Origin: Mycolicibacterium sp. CR10
GTDB lineage: Bacteria; Actinomycetota; Actinomycetes; Mycobacteriales; Mycobacteriaceae
Assembly: GCF_005222675.1 (NCBI RefSeq)
Contig: NZ_STGE01000068.1
Location: 186,001-250,000 of the forward strand
Length of the DNA stretch: 64,000 nucleotides
Reading direction: 5' to 3'
The translations under genes and the position numbers were made by a program. The notes beneath the pieces are model-generated. The model saw only the letters and a list, made by a program, of their open reading frames with translations, had not been told where the DNA came from and did no database searches. The first letter of the stretch is position 1. Each line of letters starts with the position of its first letter. Below are positions 8,257-16,443 of the stretch, in pieces.

Positions 8257-8739
8257 ATGAGCCGAATTGGAGACTTCGCCGACGACGACGTCACGGGTTT
8301 CGCGGTCAAGTCCCCGGACCTCGGTACCGCCATGGCGAAGTTCACCAACGCCGTGTACACGAAGGGCCGGTTGCCGCTGCGAATGCGCGAGGGGGCCCGG
8401 ATCATGATCGCGTACGCCAACGAATGCGTGGTCTGTCAGAACACCCGCGATGCCGAGGGGGAGGCCAACGGCGTCGACGAGGAGTTCTACGACCACGCCG
8501 CGGAATGGCGGACCTGGCCCGGCTATAGCGACGCCGAGCGCATCGCCATGGAGTTCGCGCACCGATTCGCCACCGACCACCTCGAGCTGCGCGACGACGA
8601 GGACTTCTGGGAGCGGGCGGGCCGGCACATCAGCGACGAGCTGATGACCGATCTGGCGATCTCCTGTGCGGCCTGGGTCGGCATGGGCCGGATGCTGCGC
8701 ACGCTCGACATCGGGCAGACCTGCAAGATCACCCTGTAG
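8257..8739 (+). CDS. AhpD-like / carboxymuconolactone decarboxylase family protein
   Basis: A 160-residue all-helical protein of the AhpD-like superfamily. The redox or catalytic CxxC is present as ECVVC (C57, C60) inside MIAYANECVVCQNTRDAE, and the second half has DAERIAMEFAHRFATDH and ELMTDLAISCAAWVGMGRML as in other members. Such proteins act as peroxide-linked disulfide reductases or hydroxymuconolactone decarboxylases. The frame is open upstream, but ATG 8257 has an ideal leaderless -10 and fits the family N-terminus. It precedes the glutamine-synthetase-like gene by 21 bases, so the two may be co-expressed. Confidence 0.8.
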   Translation: MSRIGDFADDDVTGFAVKSPDLGTAMAKFTNAVYTKGRLPLRMREGARIMIAYANECVVCQNTRDAEGEANGVDEEFYDHAAEWRTWPGYSDAERIAMEFAHRFATDHLELRDDEDFWERAGRHISDELMTDLAISCAAWVGMGRMLRTLDIGQTCKITL

Positions 8740-8760
8740 CCCCGACTACCTCGCGGCAGA

Positions 8761-10122
8761 ATGACCGACATGGCCGCCAAACCTCTCGCCGCCGCAGCGA
8801 TCGCCCAACTCGAATCAGACGGCGTCACCACACTGATCGGCACCGTCGTCAACCCTGCGGGCCTCATTCACGCCAAGACGGTCCCGTTGCGGCGGATGGG
8901 TGCGTTCGCCGATCCGGGGCTCGGCGCCAGCCCGGTCTGGCATGTCTTCGCCATCGATCAGGCGGGCATCGTGTTCGGTGACCGCACCGGGGTGGTGGGG
9001 GATCAGCGAATCCGCATCGACCTCGGCGCGCTGCGCGTGCTCGGGGATGGATTGGCCTGGGCGCCAGGCTCTTTCTTCGCTCAGGACGGTTCGCCGGATC
9101 CCTACTGCGCCCGCGGTGCGCTGAGCCGGGTTCAGTCGAGGCTCTCCGATGCCGGAATCGAGGCGATGGTGGGCCACGAGATGGAGTTCGTGCTCGTCGG
9201 GCCGGACGGTGCACGGCTGCCCTCACATCTGTGGGCGCAGTACGGGCTTGCCGGGGTTCTCGAGTTCGAGGGGTTCATCACCGACGTCACTAACGCCGCC
9301 GCCGCGTCCGGCGTGGCCATCGAACAGTTCCACCCCGAGTACGGCGCCAATCAGTTCGAGATCTCGCTGGCTCCGCTCGATCCCGTCGCGGCAGCCGATC
9401 AGCTGATCCTGCTGCGCATCATCGTCGGCCGGGTGGCCAGAAACTACGGGCTGCGGGTCAGCCTGTCCCCGGTGCCGTTCGCGGGCAGCGTCGGGTCCGG
9501 TGCGCACCAACACTTTTCGTTGACCCGCGGCGACACCCCGCTGTTCTCGGGCGGGGATGGTCCCGGCGGGATGACCACCGAAGGCGCGTCCGCGGTGGCG
9601 GGAGTGTTGGGTTCGCTGGCACAGGCCCAGGGGGTCTTGTGCGGATCGATCCTGTCGGGCCTGCGCATGACACCCGGCAGCTGGTCGGGCGCATACACGT
9701 GCTGGGGCACCGAGAACCGGGAAGCGGCGGTGCGGTTCCTGCCCGCCGGGGCCGCCAACCCGCGCGGCGCCAACGTCGAGGTCAAGGTGGTGGATCCGTC
9801 CGCCAACCCGTACATCGCCACGGCCGCCATCCTCGGCCTGGCGCTCGACGGCATCGACCGGGAGCTCGCCGCGCCCGAGCAGGTCACCGTGGACCCCTCC
9901 TCGCTGACCGACGCCCAGCGCGCCGAAGCGGGAATCGGTCTGCTGACGCCCCATCAGTCGGAGGCGATCGACACACTCGATGGATCTGCGCTGCTGCGAA
10001 CAGTTCTCGGGGACGACGTGGTGGACGCCGTCGTCGCGGTGCGCCGCTACGAACACACCAACTTCGCCGATCTGAGCCCCGACGAGCTCGCCGAGAAGTT
10101 CCGGCTGGCCTGGAGCGTGTGA
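8761..10122 (+). CDS. glnA3: Glutamine synthetase-like ligase (GlnA3 type)
   Basis: A 453-residue GS-fold enzyme. Catalytic-domain marks are the metal-binding GHEMEFVL strand, EYGANQFEISL, the GAHQHFS metal/ATP motif and NREAAVRFLP. The FDGSS motif that carries the ammonium-site Asp of true GSI enzymes is absent (the region reads SPVWHVFAIDQAG), and the usual late Arg of RxExR reads as Lys in NVEVKVVDPSANPY. This points to an amine other than ammonia as acceptor. Streptomyces GlnA3 is a gamma-glutamylpolyamine synthetase. The gene abuts an amidohydrolase with no spacer, the two halves of fungal FluG. Symbol assigned by order of neighbours with Rv1878. Confidence 0.75.
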   Translation: MTDMAAKPLAAAAIAQLESDGVTTLIGTVVNPAGLIHAKTVPLRRMGAFADPGLGASPVWHVFAIDQAGIVFGDRTGVVGDQRIRIDLGALRVLGDGLAWAPGSFFAQDGSPDPYCARGALSRVQSRLSDAGIEAMVGHEMEFVLVGPDGARLPSHLWAQYGLAGVLEFEGFITDVTNAAAASGVAIEQFHPEYGANQFEISLAPLDPVAAADQLILLRIIVGRVARNYGLRVSLSPVPFAGSVGSGAHQHFSLTRGDTPLFSGGDGPGGMTTEGASAVAGVLGSLAQAQGVLCGSILSGLRMTPGSWSGAYTCWGTENREAAVRFLPAGAANPRGANVEVKVVDPSANPYIATAAILGLALDGIDRELAAPEQVTVDPSSLTDAQRAEAGIGLLTPHQSEAIDTLDGSALLRTVLGDDVVDAVVAVRRYEHTNFADLSPDELAEKFRLAWSV

Positions 10123-11238
10123 GTGACGGCATTGCGCGAACACGCCGAGTCGGTGGCGCTGGTCGACCATCACGTGCACGGCTGCTGGCTCGGCGGGGTC
10201 CGCGGGGTCGACCGTGCCCGATTCGAGAACGCGCTCAACGAGGCCAACACCGAGCCGTTGGCCGGCTTCGACTCGGCCTTCGACACCCAGCTGGGGTTCG
10301 CGGTGCGCGCCCATTGCGCGCCGCTGCTGGACCTGCCTCCCCACGCCGATGCGGACACATACTGGGCCGCCCGCAGCGCCGTCGACGAAGCCGACCTCGC
10401 GCACCGGTTCCTGCGCTCGGCCCACGTGTCGGACTGGCTCGTCGACACCGGATTCGCCGACGGGGTAGCCAGTCTCGACGAGTTGGTGGGGCTGGGAGTC
10501 GGCCGGGTGCACGAGGTGGTGCGGCTGGAGTCGATCGCCGAGCAGGCCGCGGCCGCACCCGGGGACTACGCCTGCGCGTTCGACGACATCCTGTGGCAGC
10601 GGGCCCGGACAGCGGCGGGCACCAAGTCGATCCTGGCCTACCGCGGCGGCTTCGTCGGCGACCTGTCCGATCCGACGCCGGCCGAGGTCGCCGACGCGGC
10701 CGCCCGCTGGCGCGCCGACGGCGGCACCCGTCTGACCGACCGGGTACTGCTGCGCTTCGGTCTGCACCGGGCGCTGCGCCTGGCCAAGCCGTTGCAGTTC
10801 CATGTCGGGTTCGGCGACCGCGACTGCGACCTACATGCCGCCAATCCGATTCACCTGCTGGACTTTCTGCGCGTCAGCGGCGACACACCGGTGATGCTGC
10901 TGCACTGCTACCCCTACGAGCGCGAAGCGGGGTATCTGGCGCAGGCGTTCAATAACGTCTACCTCGACGGCGGGCTGGCCATCAACTACCTCGGGGCGCG
11001 CTCGACCGCGTTCATCGGGCGACTGCTCGAGATGGCCCCGTTCCGCAAGATCCTGTACTCCTCAGACGGCTTCGGCCCCGCCGAGCTGCACTACCTGGGC
11101 GCGCGTCTCTGGCGCACCGGGATCGCTGCTACGGCACAGGGCTTCGTCGACGCCGGCCAGTGGAGCGAGGCCGACGCCATCCGGGTCATCGACCTGATCG
11201 CGCACGGAAACGCCACGCGGGTCTACGAACTCGTCTAA
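10123..11238 (+). CDS. Amidohydrolase-2 family protein, FluG N-domain type
   Basis: A 371-residue TIM-barrel hydrolase. Metal-binding features are DHHVHG (residues 16-21), a mid-barrel PLQFHVGFGDRDCDLH, MLLHCYPYE, and the terminal YSSDGFGPAELHYLG with the conserved Asp. This is the order in FluG and gamma-resorcylate decarboxylase-like amidohydrolases. GTG 10123 follows directly on the TGA of the GS-like gene, so translation is coupled. The pair may cleave and form gamma-glutamyl amides, an inference from FluG and NodGS proteins, which fuse the same two domains. It ends four bases inside the opposing D-aminoacylase gene. Confidence 0.78.
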   Translation: MTALREHAESVALVDHHVHGCWLGGVRGVDRARFENALNEANTEPLAGFDSAFDTQLGFAVRAHCAPLLDLPPHADADTYWAARSAVDEADLAHRFLRSAHVSDWLVDTGFADGVASLDELVGLGVGRVHEVVRLESIAEQAAAAPGDYACAFDDILWQRARTAAGTKSILAYRGGFVGDLSDPTPAEVADAAARWRADGGTRLTDRVLLRFGLHRALRLAKPLQFHVGFGDRDCDLHAANPIHLLDFLRVSGDTPVMLLHCYPYEREAGYLAQAFNNVYLDGGLAINYLGARSTAFIGRLLEMAPFRKILYSSDGFGPAELHYLGARLWRTGIAATAQGFVDAGQWSEADAIRVIDLIAHGNATRVYELV

Positions 11239-12995
11239 CGGACCCCACGGATCAGCCGGCCCGGACGCGCCCCGGTGTCCACGCCGTGGCGCCGGGTCAC
11301 CACCCCGCTGACCACGGTGGCGTCGTAGCCACTGGCGCCCTGCACCAGTCGCCGCCCGCCGGCTGGCAGGTCGTACACCATCTGGGGGACACCGAGATTC
11401 AGCGCATCCATGTCGATGACGTTGACGTCGGCCTTCTTGCCGACCTCGATGACCCCGCGATCAGACAGGCCGAACAGCGTCGCGGTATCGCGAGTCTGCT
11501 TGCGCACCATGTACTCCAGCGAGAAGCGCGGGCCGCGGTGCCGGTCACGGGCCCAGTGGGTGAGCAGATACGTCGGGTACGACGCGTCGCAGATCAACCC
11601 ACAGTGCGCGCCACCATCCGATAGCCCGGACACCGCCGCCGGGTGCGAGATCATGTCGTAGATCGCGTCGTGGTTACCCTCGGCATAGTTGAAGAACGGC
11701 ATCATCAGCATGGCGCCCGCGTCGTCGGCGAGCATCAGGTCGTACAGCGTCGCCAGCGGGTCTTCGCCGCGCTGCTCGGCGATCGCGGCCACCGTACGGT
11801 CGGCAGTCGGCTCGTAGTCCGGCGGATTGCCGATCGCGTAGAGGTTGCCCAGCGCGTGCTGGATCATCGCGAACATCGCATCGAACTGCTTCGCCGGATC
11901 CGGCGGTAGATCCTTCTCGGCCAGAATCGTCGCCCGCACCCCGGGATCGGCGAGCCGGTGCGCGAGTTCCTCGCGCCCGAGTTGGGCCTTCAACCGCTGG
12001 AAGGTCGGGCGGTGGTCGAACGCGTGATAGCCGGGAAACCCGAACAACATTCCGAACGGGCGAGCGGCGAACTGGGCGTACACCGGGATGCCGTTGGCCA
12101 CCGCGTCACCCGCCAGGTCGAGCTGCTTGCGCCACAGGTCGGGCGCGGACTGCGTCTGGATCATCGTGAACGACACCGGTCGCTGGGTCTCGGCGGCCAG
12201 CCGGGTCATCCAGTCGAGTTCGCGCATCGCCGCGGCGTCGTCCTCACCGACCGCACCCGCCGGTGCGAGCTCGAACACCGCCTGACCACCGGCCGCCATC
12301 GCACGGCCCAGGCCGAAGAGCTCCGCCTCGGCGGCGTACGTGCCGGGCACCGGTTCACCGCCGATGGCCCGATGGCCCTCCGTCCGCGACGTCGAGAAAC
12401 CGAGCGCACCGGCTTCCACCGCCTCCTGCACGATGCGCGCCATGGCGGCGATGTCGTCGTCGGTGGCGTCCTCATTGCGTGCCCCGCGCTCACCCATCGC
12501 GTAGCCGCGGACCGCGCCGTGGGCCACCTGTGTTCCGAAATCGACTGCCAGATTCCGCTTCTCGATCGCATCGAGATACTGCGGAAAGCTCTCCCACTGC
12601 CAGGTGATGCCCTCGGCGAGGGCGGTGCCCGGGATGTCCTCGACGCCCTCCATCAGCTCGATGAGCCACTGCTCGCGGCCGGGCCGCACCGGGGCGAAAC
12701 CCACACCGCAGTTGCCGCTGACCACGGTCGTCACGCCGTGCAGGCTCGACGGCTCCAGGGTCTCGTCCCAGCTCACCTGGCCGTCGTAGTGCGTGTGGAC
12801 ATCCACGAAACCGGGCGTGACGACGCGTCCGGTCGCATCGATCGCGTGCGCGGCCTCGGCCTCGAGTCCGGCGTCATCGCCGCTGCGCCGACGCACCTCG
12901 ACGATCCGGCCGTCCTTGATGCCGATGTCCGCCCGGAAACGGTCGGCCCCGCTTCCATCGACGACCGTGCCGCCGGTGATCTTCAGATCCAGCAT
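11235..12995 (-). CDS. Amidohydrolase of the N-acyl-D-amino-acid deacylase type
   Basis: A 586-residue protein with the D-aminoacylase layout: a beta-sandwich N-terminus (LDLKITGGTVVDGSGADRF), metal motif GFVDVHTHYDGQ near residue 68, the Cys-containing TTVVSGNCGVGFAP, and a distal SDGGAHCGLICDASYP whose Asp/His close the site. These enzymes hydrolyse N-acyl-D-amino acids or related amides. A longer frame exists, but ATG 12995 gives the normal start, 10 bases after the NTF2-like stop. It is the last gene of a three-gene cluster with the NTF2-like gene and a second deacylase paralogue. Real substrate unknown. Confidence 0.78.
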   Translation of the reverse strand: MLDLKITGGTVVDGSGADRFRADIGIKDGRIVEVRRRSGDDAGLEAEAAHAIDATGRVVTPGFVDVHTHYDGQVSWDETLEPSSLHGVTTVVSGNCGVGFAPVRPGREQWLIELMEGVEDIPGTALAEGITWQWESFPQYLDAIEKRNLAVDFGTQVAHGAVRGYAMGERGARNEDATDDDIAAMARIVQEAVEAGALGFSTSRTEGHRAIGGEPVPGTYAAEAELFGLGRAMAAGGQAVFELAPAGAVGEDDAAAMRELDWMTRLAAETQRPVSFTMIQTQSAPDLWRKQLDLAGDAVANGIPVYAQFAARPFGMLFGFPGYHAFDHRPTFQRLKAQLGREELAHRLADPGVRATILAEKDLPPDPAKQFDAMFAMIQHALGNLYAIGNPPDYEPTADRTVAAIAEQRGEDPLATLYDLMLADDAGAMLMMPFFNYAEGNHDAIYDMISHPAAVSGLSDGGAHCGLICDASYPTYLLTHWARDRHRGPRFSLEYMVRKQTRDTATLFGLSDRGVIEVGKKADVNVIDMDALNLGVPQMVYDLPAGGRRLVQGASGYDATVVSGVVTRRHGVDTGARPGRLIRGVR

Positions 12996-13005
12996 CGCGC
13001 TCTCC

Positions 13006-13503
13006 TCACACCAGGCCGGTCGCGTCGAACACCCACGACATATCGGCACTGGAGAAATCCTCCAACCACGTCGGTGGCGCATGGTTGACCAGCGCCGCCA
13101 TGTCCCAGTAGTCCTTCCAGACGGTGATCTTCCCGTTCTCCACCCGGTGCACCGTGACGAACTGGAGTATCGCGGATTCGCCTGTGGTCCAATGCCATTC
13201 CTCGTGATGCTCGTACATCACGTCGGCGCCGTTGCTGACCATCAGGCCGGTGAAGTTCTCGTACGACGCCAGCGGCGCGATGCCGATCTTCAGCCGCTTG
13301 ACGATGTCCTCCGGTCCCCGCGCGGCGGCAGCGGGCCCGACCGGCACGTCGAGGTAGATGCAGTCGTCCGACAGGTAGGTCTTGAGCGCGTCCCAATCTC
13401 GGTCCGACAGCGCCGCCCACATCCCGTGAACCACGGCCTCGACCTGCGCGACGTCGGTGCCGCCTGCGACGCCTGTGACGTCCTCGAACTCGTCAACCGA
13501 CAC
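13006..13503 (-). CDS. NTF2-like (SnoaL / limonene-epoxide-hydrolase-like) protein
   Basis: A 165-residue cone-shaped-barrel protein. It shows MWAALSDRDWDALKTYLSDDCIYLDVPVGP at the N-terminus and EHHEEWHW plus FVTVHRVENGKITVWKDYWD at the C-terminus, the NTF2 strand pattern. It resembles limonene-1,2-epoxide hydrolases in length, but the Arg of their Asp-Arg-Asp triad is not obvious (HHEE in its place), so hydrolase activity is uncertain. GTG 13503 overlaps the stop of the upstream deacylase by 11 bases and is preceded by GGAAGG. Its place between two deacylases suggests a shared, unidentified substrate. Confidence 0.7.
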   Translation of the reverse strand: MSVDEFEDVTGVAGGTDVAQVEAVVHGMWAALSDRDWDALKTYLSDDCIYLDVPVGPAAAARGPEDIVKRLKIGIAPLASYENFTGLMVSNGADVMYEHHEEWHWTTGESAILQFVTVHRVENGKITVWKDYWDMAALVNHAPPTWLEDFSSADMSWVFDATGLV

Positions 13504-15292
13504 GTGCCAACGCACCTTCCCGCACCGCCACCGTGGGCGCCTTGTGGGCAGCGCGCAGGAATCTCCCGGTGCGCTGTGTTCCGACCACCGGTGTCGCCTC
13601 GCCGTCGAGGAACACCGCCGTGCCTGCGACGAACACCGCGGACACGGTGGTGTCGTTGCGATTGACCATCCGGTGCAGCCCGCCGTACTGCTCGACGGGT
13701 TCCTCGGCATAGGCGTCGAGGGACTCGTCGAGGTGGTCCGGGTCGATGATCGCGATGTCGGCGCGGTCGCCGACCCGGAGATGGCCCGCGTCGAGCCGGT
13801 ACCAGTCGGCGAGTTCCCCGGTGAGTCGGTGCACCGCCGCCTCGACGGTCATGAACGGCGTCCCGGCCTGCTGCGCGTCCCGGACGTGCCGCAGCAGGCG
13901 CAGCCCCATGTTGTAGAACGCCATGTTGCGCAGGTGCGCCCCCGCGTCGGAGAACCCCATCTGGACTCCGGGCTCGCGCGCGAGCTGCTTCAGCACCTCG
14001 GGGCGGTGATTGGAGATCGTGGTGCGCCAGCGCAGTCCCGTGCCGTACTCGAGCACCAGATCGAGGAACGCATCGACGGGGTGCAGCCCCCGCTCGTCGC
14101 CGACCTGACCGAACGATTTGCCGACGATCGAGGAGTCGGGGCACGCGACGATGTCGGCGTCGTAGAAGTCGCGCTGCCACACTCGCAGGCCGAGTGTGCG
14201 TTCATAGTCCTTGCGGAACCGGCGCCGGTAGGCCTCGTCACGCATCAGCTCGTTGCGCTCGACCTCGTCGCGCAGGTGCAGCGCGGCCGCGCCGGCGCCG
14301 AACTCCTCGAAGATGACGAGGTCGATGCCGTCGGCGTACACCTCGAACGGCACGGGCAGGTGCTGCCAGCGGAAGTTCCCGCCCAGCCTGTTGACCGCCC
14401 GGGCCGCCGGTCCCATCATCTTCACCGCGAGCGGGTTGGACTTGACGTCGGCGGCGGAGAGCAGGCTGGTTTTCAACGGGTTCCGGACGATGCCGAGGGA
14501 CTGCGCCAACTGCGAGGCCAGGTTGAGCGGGTTCTTGATGTTCGGACCCGACTGCAGCACCCGGCCGGAGCGGCGCAGCAGGGACTTCAGCCGGCGCAGC
14601 TCGCGGGGCTTCGCGTAGGTCGACGGCAGGGTGCGGGAGCGGCACACCTCACCGTCGAGCTTGTCGAAGAGCAGTTGCATCGACGACATCCCGACGAAGC
14701 CGGCGCGCAGCGCCTCGGTGAGCATGCGTTCCATCTGCGCCTGCTCGCTTCTGGTCGGGCGCTCATCTTTGCGGGTGGCGCGGTCCAGACCCATTGTGGC
14801 CGTGCGCATGTCGGAGTGGCCGAGAAAAGCCGCGACATTCGGGCCCAGCGGCCGCGCCTCGAGTGCCGCGATGTACTCCTCGCCGTTGGTCCAGGTCTTG
14901 TGCCGGTCCACGGCGTCGATGACATGCTCGCGCGGGATCGCCTCGACCCGGCCGAAGATGTCGCCGGCGTCCACCCCATCGACGTAGACCGTCGACAGCG
15001 AGCAGGACCCGAGCATCACCGTGGTGACACCGTGACGCAGCGACTCCGACAACGACGGGCCGCCGAGCACCTCGACGTCGTAGTGCGTGTGAATGTCCAG
15101 CATGCCGGGCAGCACCCACTTGCCGCTGGCATCGATCACCTGCGGGCAGTCCGACTCGTCGAGGTCGCCGTCGGCGATCGCGACGACCACCCCGTCGCGG
15201 ATGCCGAGGGTGCGCACCGCCGACGGCGCGCCGGTGCCGTCGAACCACCGGCCATTGCGGATGATCGTGTCGTAGCTCACGTCGGTGCTCAC
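13493..15292 (-). CDS. Amidohydrolase of the D-aminoacylase type (second paralogue)
   Basis: About 599 residues and the same architecture as the neighbour ending at 11235: YDTIIRNGRWFDGTGAPS, the metal motif LDIHTHYDVEV, TTVMLGSCSLSTVYVDG, and the distal GFSDAGAHLRNMAFYN. The pair are diverged paralogues, not a recent duplication. Start choice is open: GTG 15292, TTG 15301, GTG 15310 and TTG 15319 are all in frame because an 18-bp tandem duplication copied the start region. GTG 15292 is taken since GGGAA precedes it closely. It leads the operon deacylase - NTF2-like - deacylase. Confidence 0.76.
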   Translation of the reverse strand: MSTDVSYDTIIRNGRWFDGTGAPSAVRTLGIRDGVVVAIADGDLDESDCPQVIDASGKWVLPGMLDIHTHYDVEVLGGPSLSESLRHGVTTVMLGSCSLSTVYVDGVDAGDIFGRVEAIPREHVIDAVDRHKTWTNGEEYIAALEARPLGPNVAAFLGHSDMRTATMGLDRATRKDERPTRSEQAQMERMLTEALRAGFVGMSSMQLLFDKLDGEVCRSRTLPSTYAKPRELRRLKSLLRRSGRVLQSGPNIKNPLNLASQLAQSLGIVRNPLKTSLLSAADVKSNPLAVKMMGPAARAVNRLGGNFRWQHLPVPFEVYADGIDLVIFEEFGAGAAALHLRDEVERNELMRDEAYRRRFRKDYERTLGLRVWQRDFYDADIVACPDSSIVGKSFGQVGDERGLHPVDAFLDLVLEYGTGLRWRTTISNHRPEVLKQLAREPGVQMGFSDAGAHLRNMAFYNMGLRLLRHVRDAQQAGTPFMTVEAAVHRLTGELADWYRLDAGHLRVGDRADIAIIDPDHLDESLDAYAEEPVEQYGGLHRMVNRNDTTVSAVFVAGTAVFLDGEATPVVGTQRTGRFLRAAHKAPTVAVREGALARVG

Positions 15293-15323
15293 AGTTCCCA
15301 ATCGACTCACAGTGCCCAATCGA
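15288..15323. repeat. 18-bp in-frame tandem duplication over a translation start
   Basis: CTCACAGTTCCCAATCGA (15288-15305) and CTCACAGTGCCCAATCGA (15306-15323) differ at one base. On the minus strand each copy supplies a GTG start and a GGGAA/GGGCA upstream. The length is six codons, so the frame is kept. Confidence 0.85.
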
Positions 15324-15428
15324 ACAGCGCCCGCAGGCGGGTGTCAACGAAATCGGTGAACAGATTTTCTTGAGTGTCTACTACTGCCTCCGGCCTGCGG
15401 CGACGCTCAGCGGCGCATAATCGGGAAG

Positions 15429-16349
15429 GTGACACCGCTACAGCGCTACATCGCCGAAGAAATCGCCACCGATCACGTCGACGGCCTGCTGTCCCGGCGG
15501 GAGGCACTACGCCGGCTGGCCCTGCTGGGGATCGGCACCACCGCCGCAACGGCACTGATCGCGGCGTGCGGGCAGAACCAGCAGCCCACTGGCACCTCAA
15601 CGTCGCCGTCGGCCGCATCGGGAACACCGACCACCGACGCCGCAGCGCCACCCGGGATGGACGCTGCGCTGGCCACCACGCCCGTGACCTGGGCCGGCCC
15701 CCGCGGTGAGCTTCAGGGGGCCTGGGCCCAGGCACAGGAACCCCGCGGCGGAATCCTGGTGATCCACGAGAACAAGGGCCTCAACGACTGGGGCCGGTCG
15801 GTGGCGGGCAGGTTGGCGGGCGCCGGCTATTCGAGCCTGGCCATCGATCTGCTCTCGCAGCAGGGCGGTACCGCGACGTTCGCCGATCCCGCGGAGGCGA
15901 CGGCGGCGCTGGGCAAGCTCGCGCCCGAGGATATGGTCGCCGATCTGAAATCCGGCATCGCCGAGGTGGCGGCCCGCACGCCGGGACTCAAGGTGGCCGC
16001 GATCGGGTTCTGCATGGGCGGCGGATTGGTGTGGCGGCTGCTCGCCAGCGGGACACCCGAGCTGGCCGCAGCCTTCCCGTACTACGGGCCCACCCCGGAC
16101 AATCCCGATTTCTCCGGGTCCAAGGACGTTGCGGTGCTCGGCTTCTACGGCGAGCTCGATCAGCGGGTCAATGCCACCGAGCCCGCCGCCAGGGCAGCTC
16201 TGGAGAAAGCGGGTCTGGTGCACGAGCTCGTCACCGAACCCGGCGCCAACCACGCCTTCTTCAATGACACCGGCGACCGGTACGACCCGACAGCCGCCGC
16301 CGATGCGTGGCGCCGGACGCTGGACTGGCTGGCCACCCACGTCGGTTAG
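15429..16349 (+). CDS. Dienelactone-hydrolase family protein, Tat lipoprotein
   Basis: A 306-residue alpha/beta hydrolase. The N-terminus has a twin-arginine signal SRREALRRLALLG followed by a lipobox at LIAAC, so the mature protein should be a lipid-anchored exported enzyme. The catalytic triad of dienelactone hydrolases is visible: Cys in GFCMGGG, Asp in YGELDQRV and His in GANHAFFND. A Ser/Thr/Ala/Pro-rich linker separates the anchor from the domain. GTG 15429 follows CATAAT with a 7-base gap, possibly leaderless. Substrate unknown; carboxylic esters or lactones are expected for the family. Confidence 0.82.
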   Translation: MTPLQRYIAEEIATDHVDGLLSRREALRRLALLGIGTTAATALIAACGQNQQPTGTSTSPSAASGTPTTDAAAPPGMDAALATTPVTWAGPRGELQGAWAQAQEPRGGILVIHENKGLNDWGRSVAGRLAGAGYSSLAIDLLSQQGGTATFADPAEATAALGKLAPEDMVADLKSGIAEVAARTPGLKVAAIGFCMGGGLVWRLLASGTPELAAAFPYYGPTPDNPDFSGSKDVAVLGFYGELDQRVNATEPAARAALEKAGLVHELVTEPGANHAFFNDTGDRYDPTAAADAWRRTLDWLATHVG

Positions 16350-16443
16350 GTCGCGATCCATGGCACCACAAGGAAACCTGCTGTTCGGCGGGTAGCCGAC
16401 CCGGCGTTGCGTGCCGCACACGCGCGCGCGTTCTGATGCAGCA

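Noticed and set aside
13457..15373. A 638-codon plus-strand open frame opposite the deacylase genes
   Set aside because: No recognisable domain; it is the shadow of the minus-strand deacylase gene.
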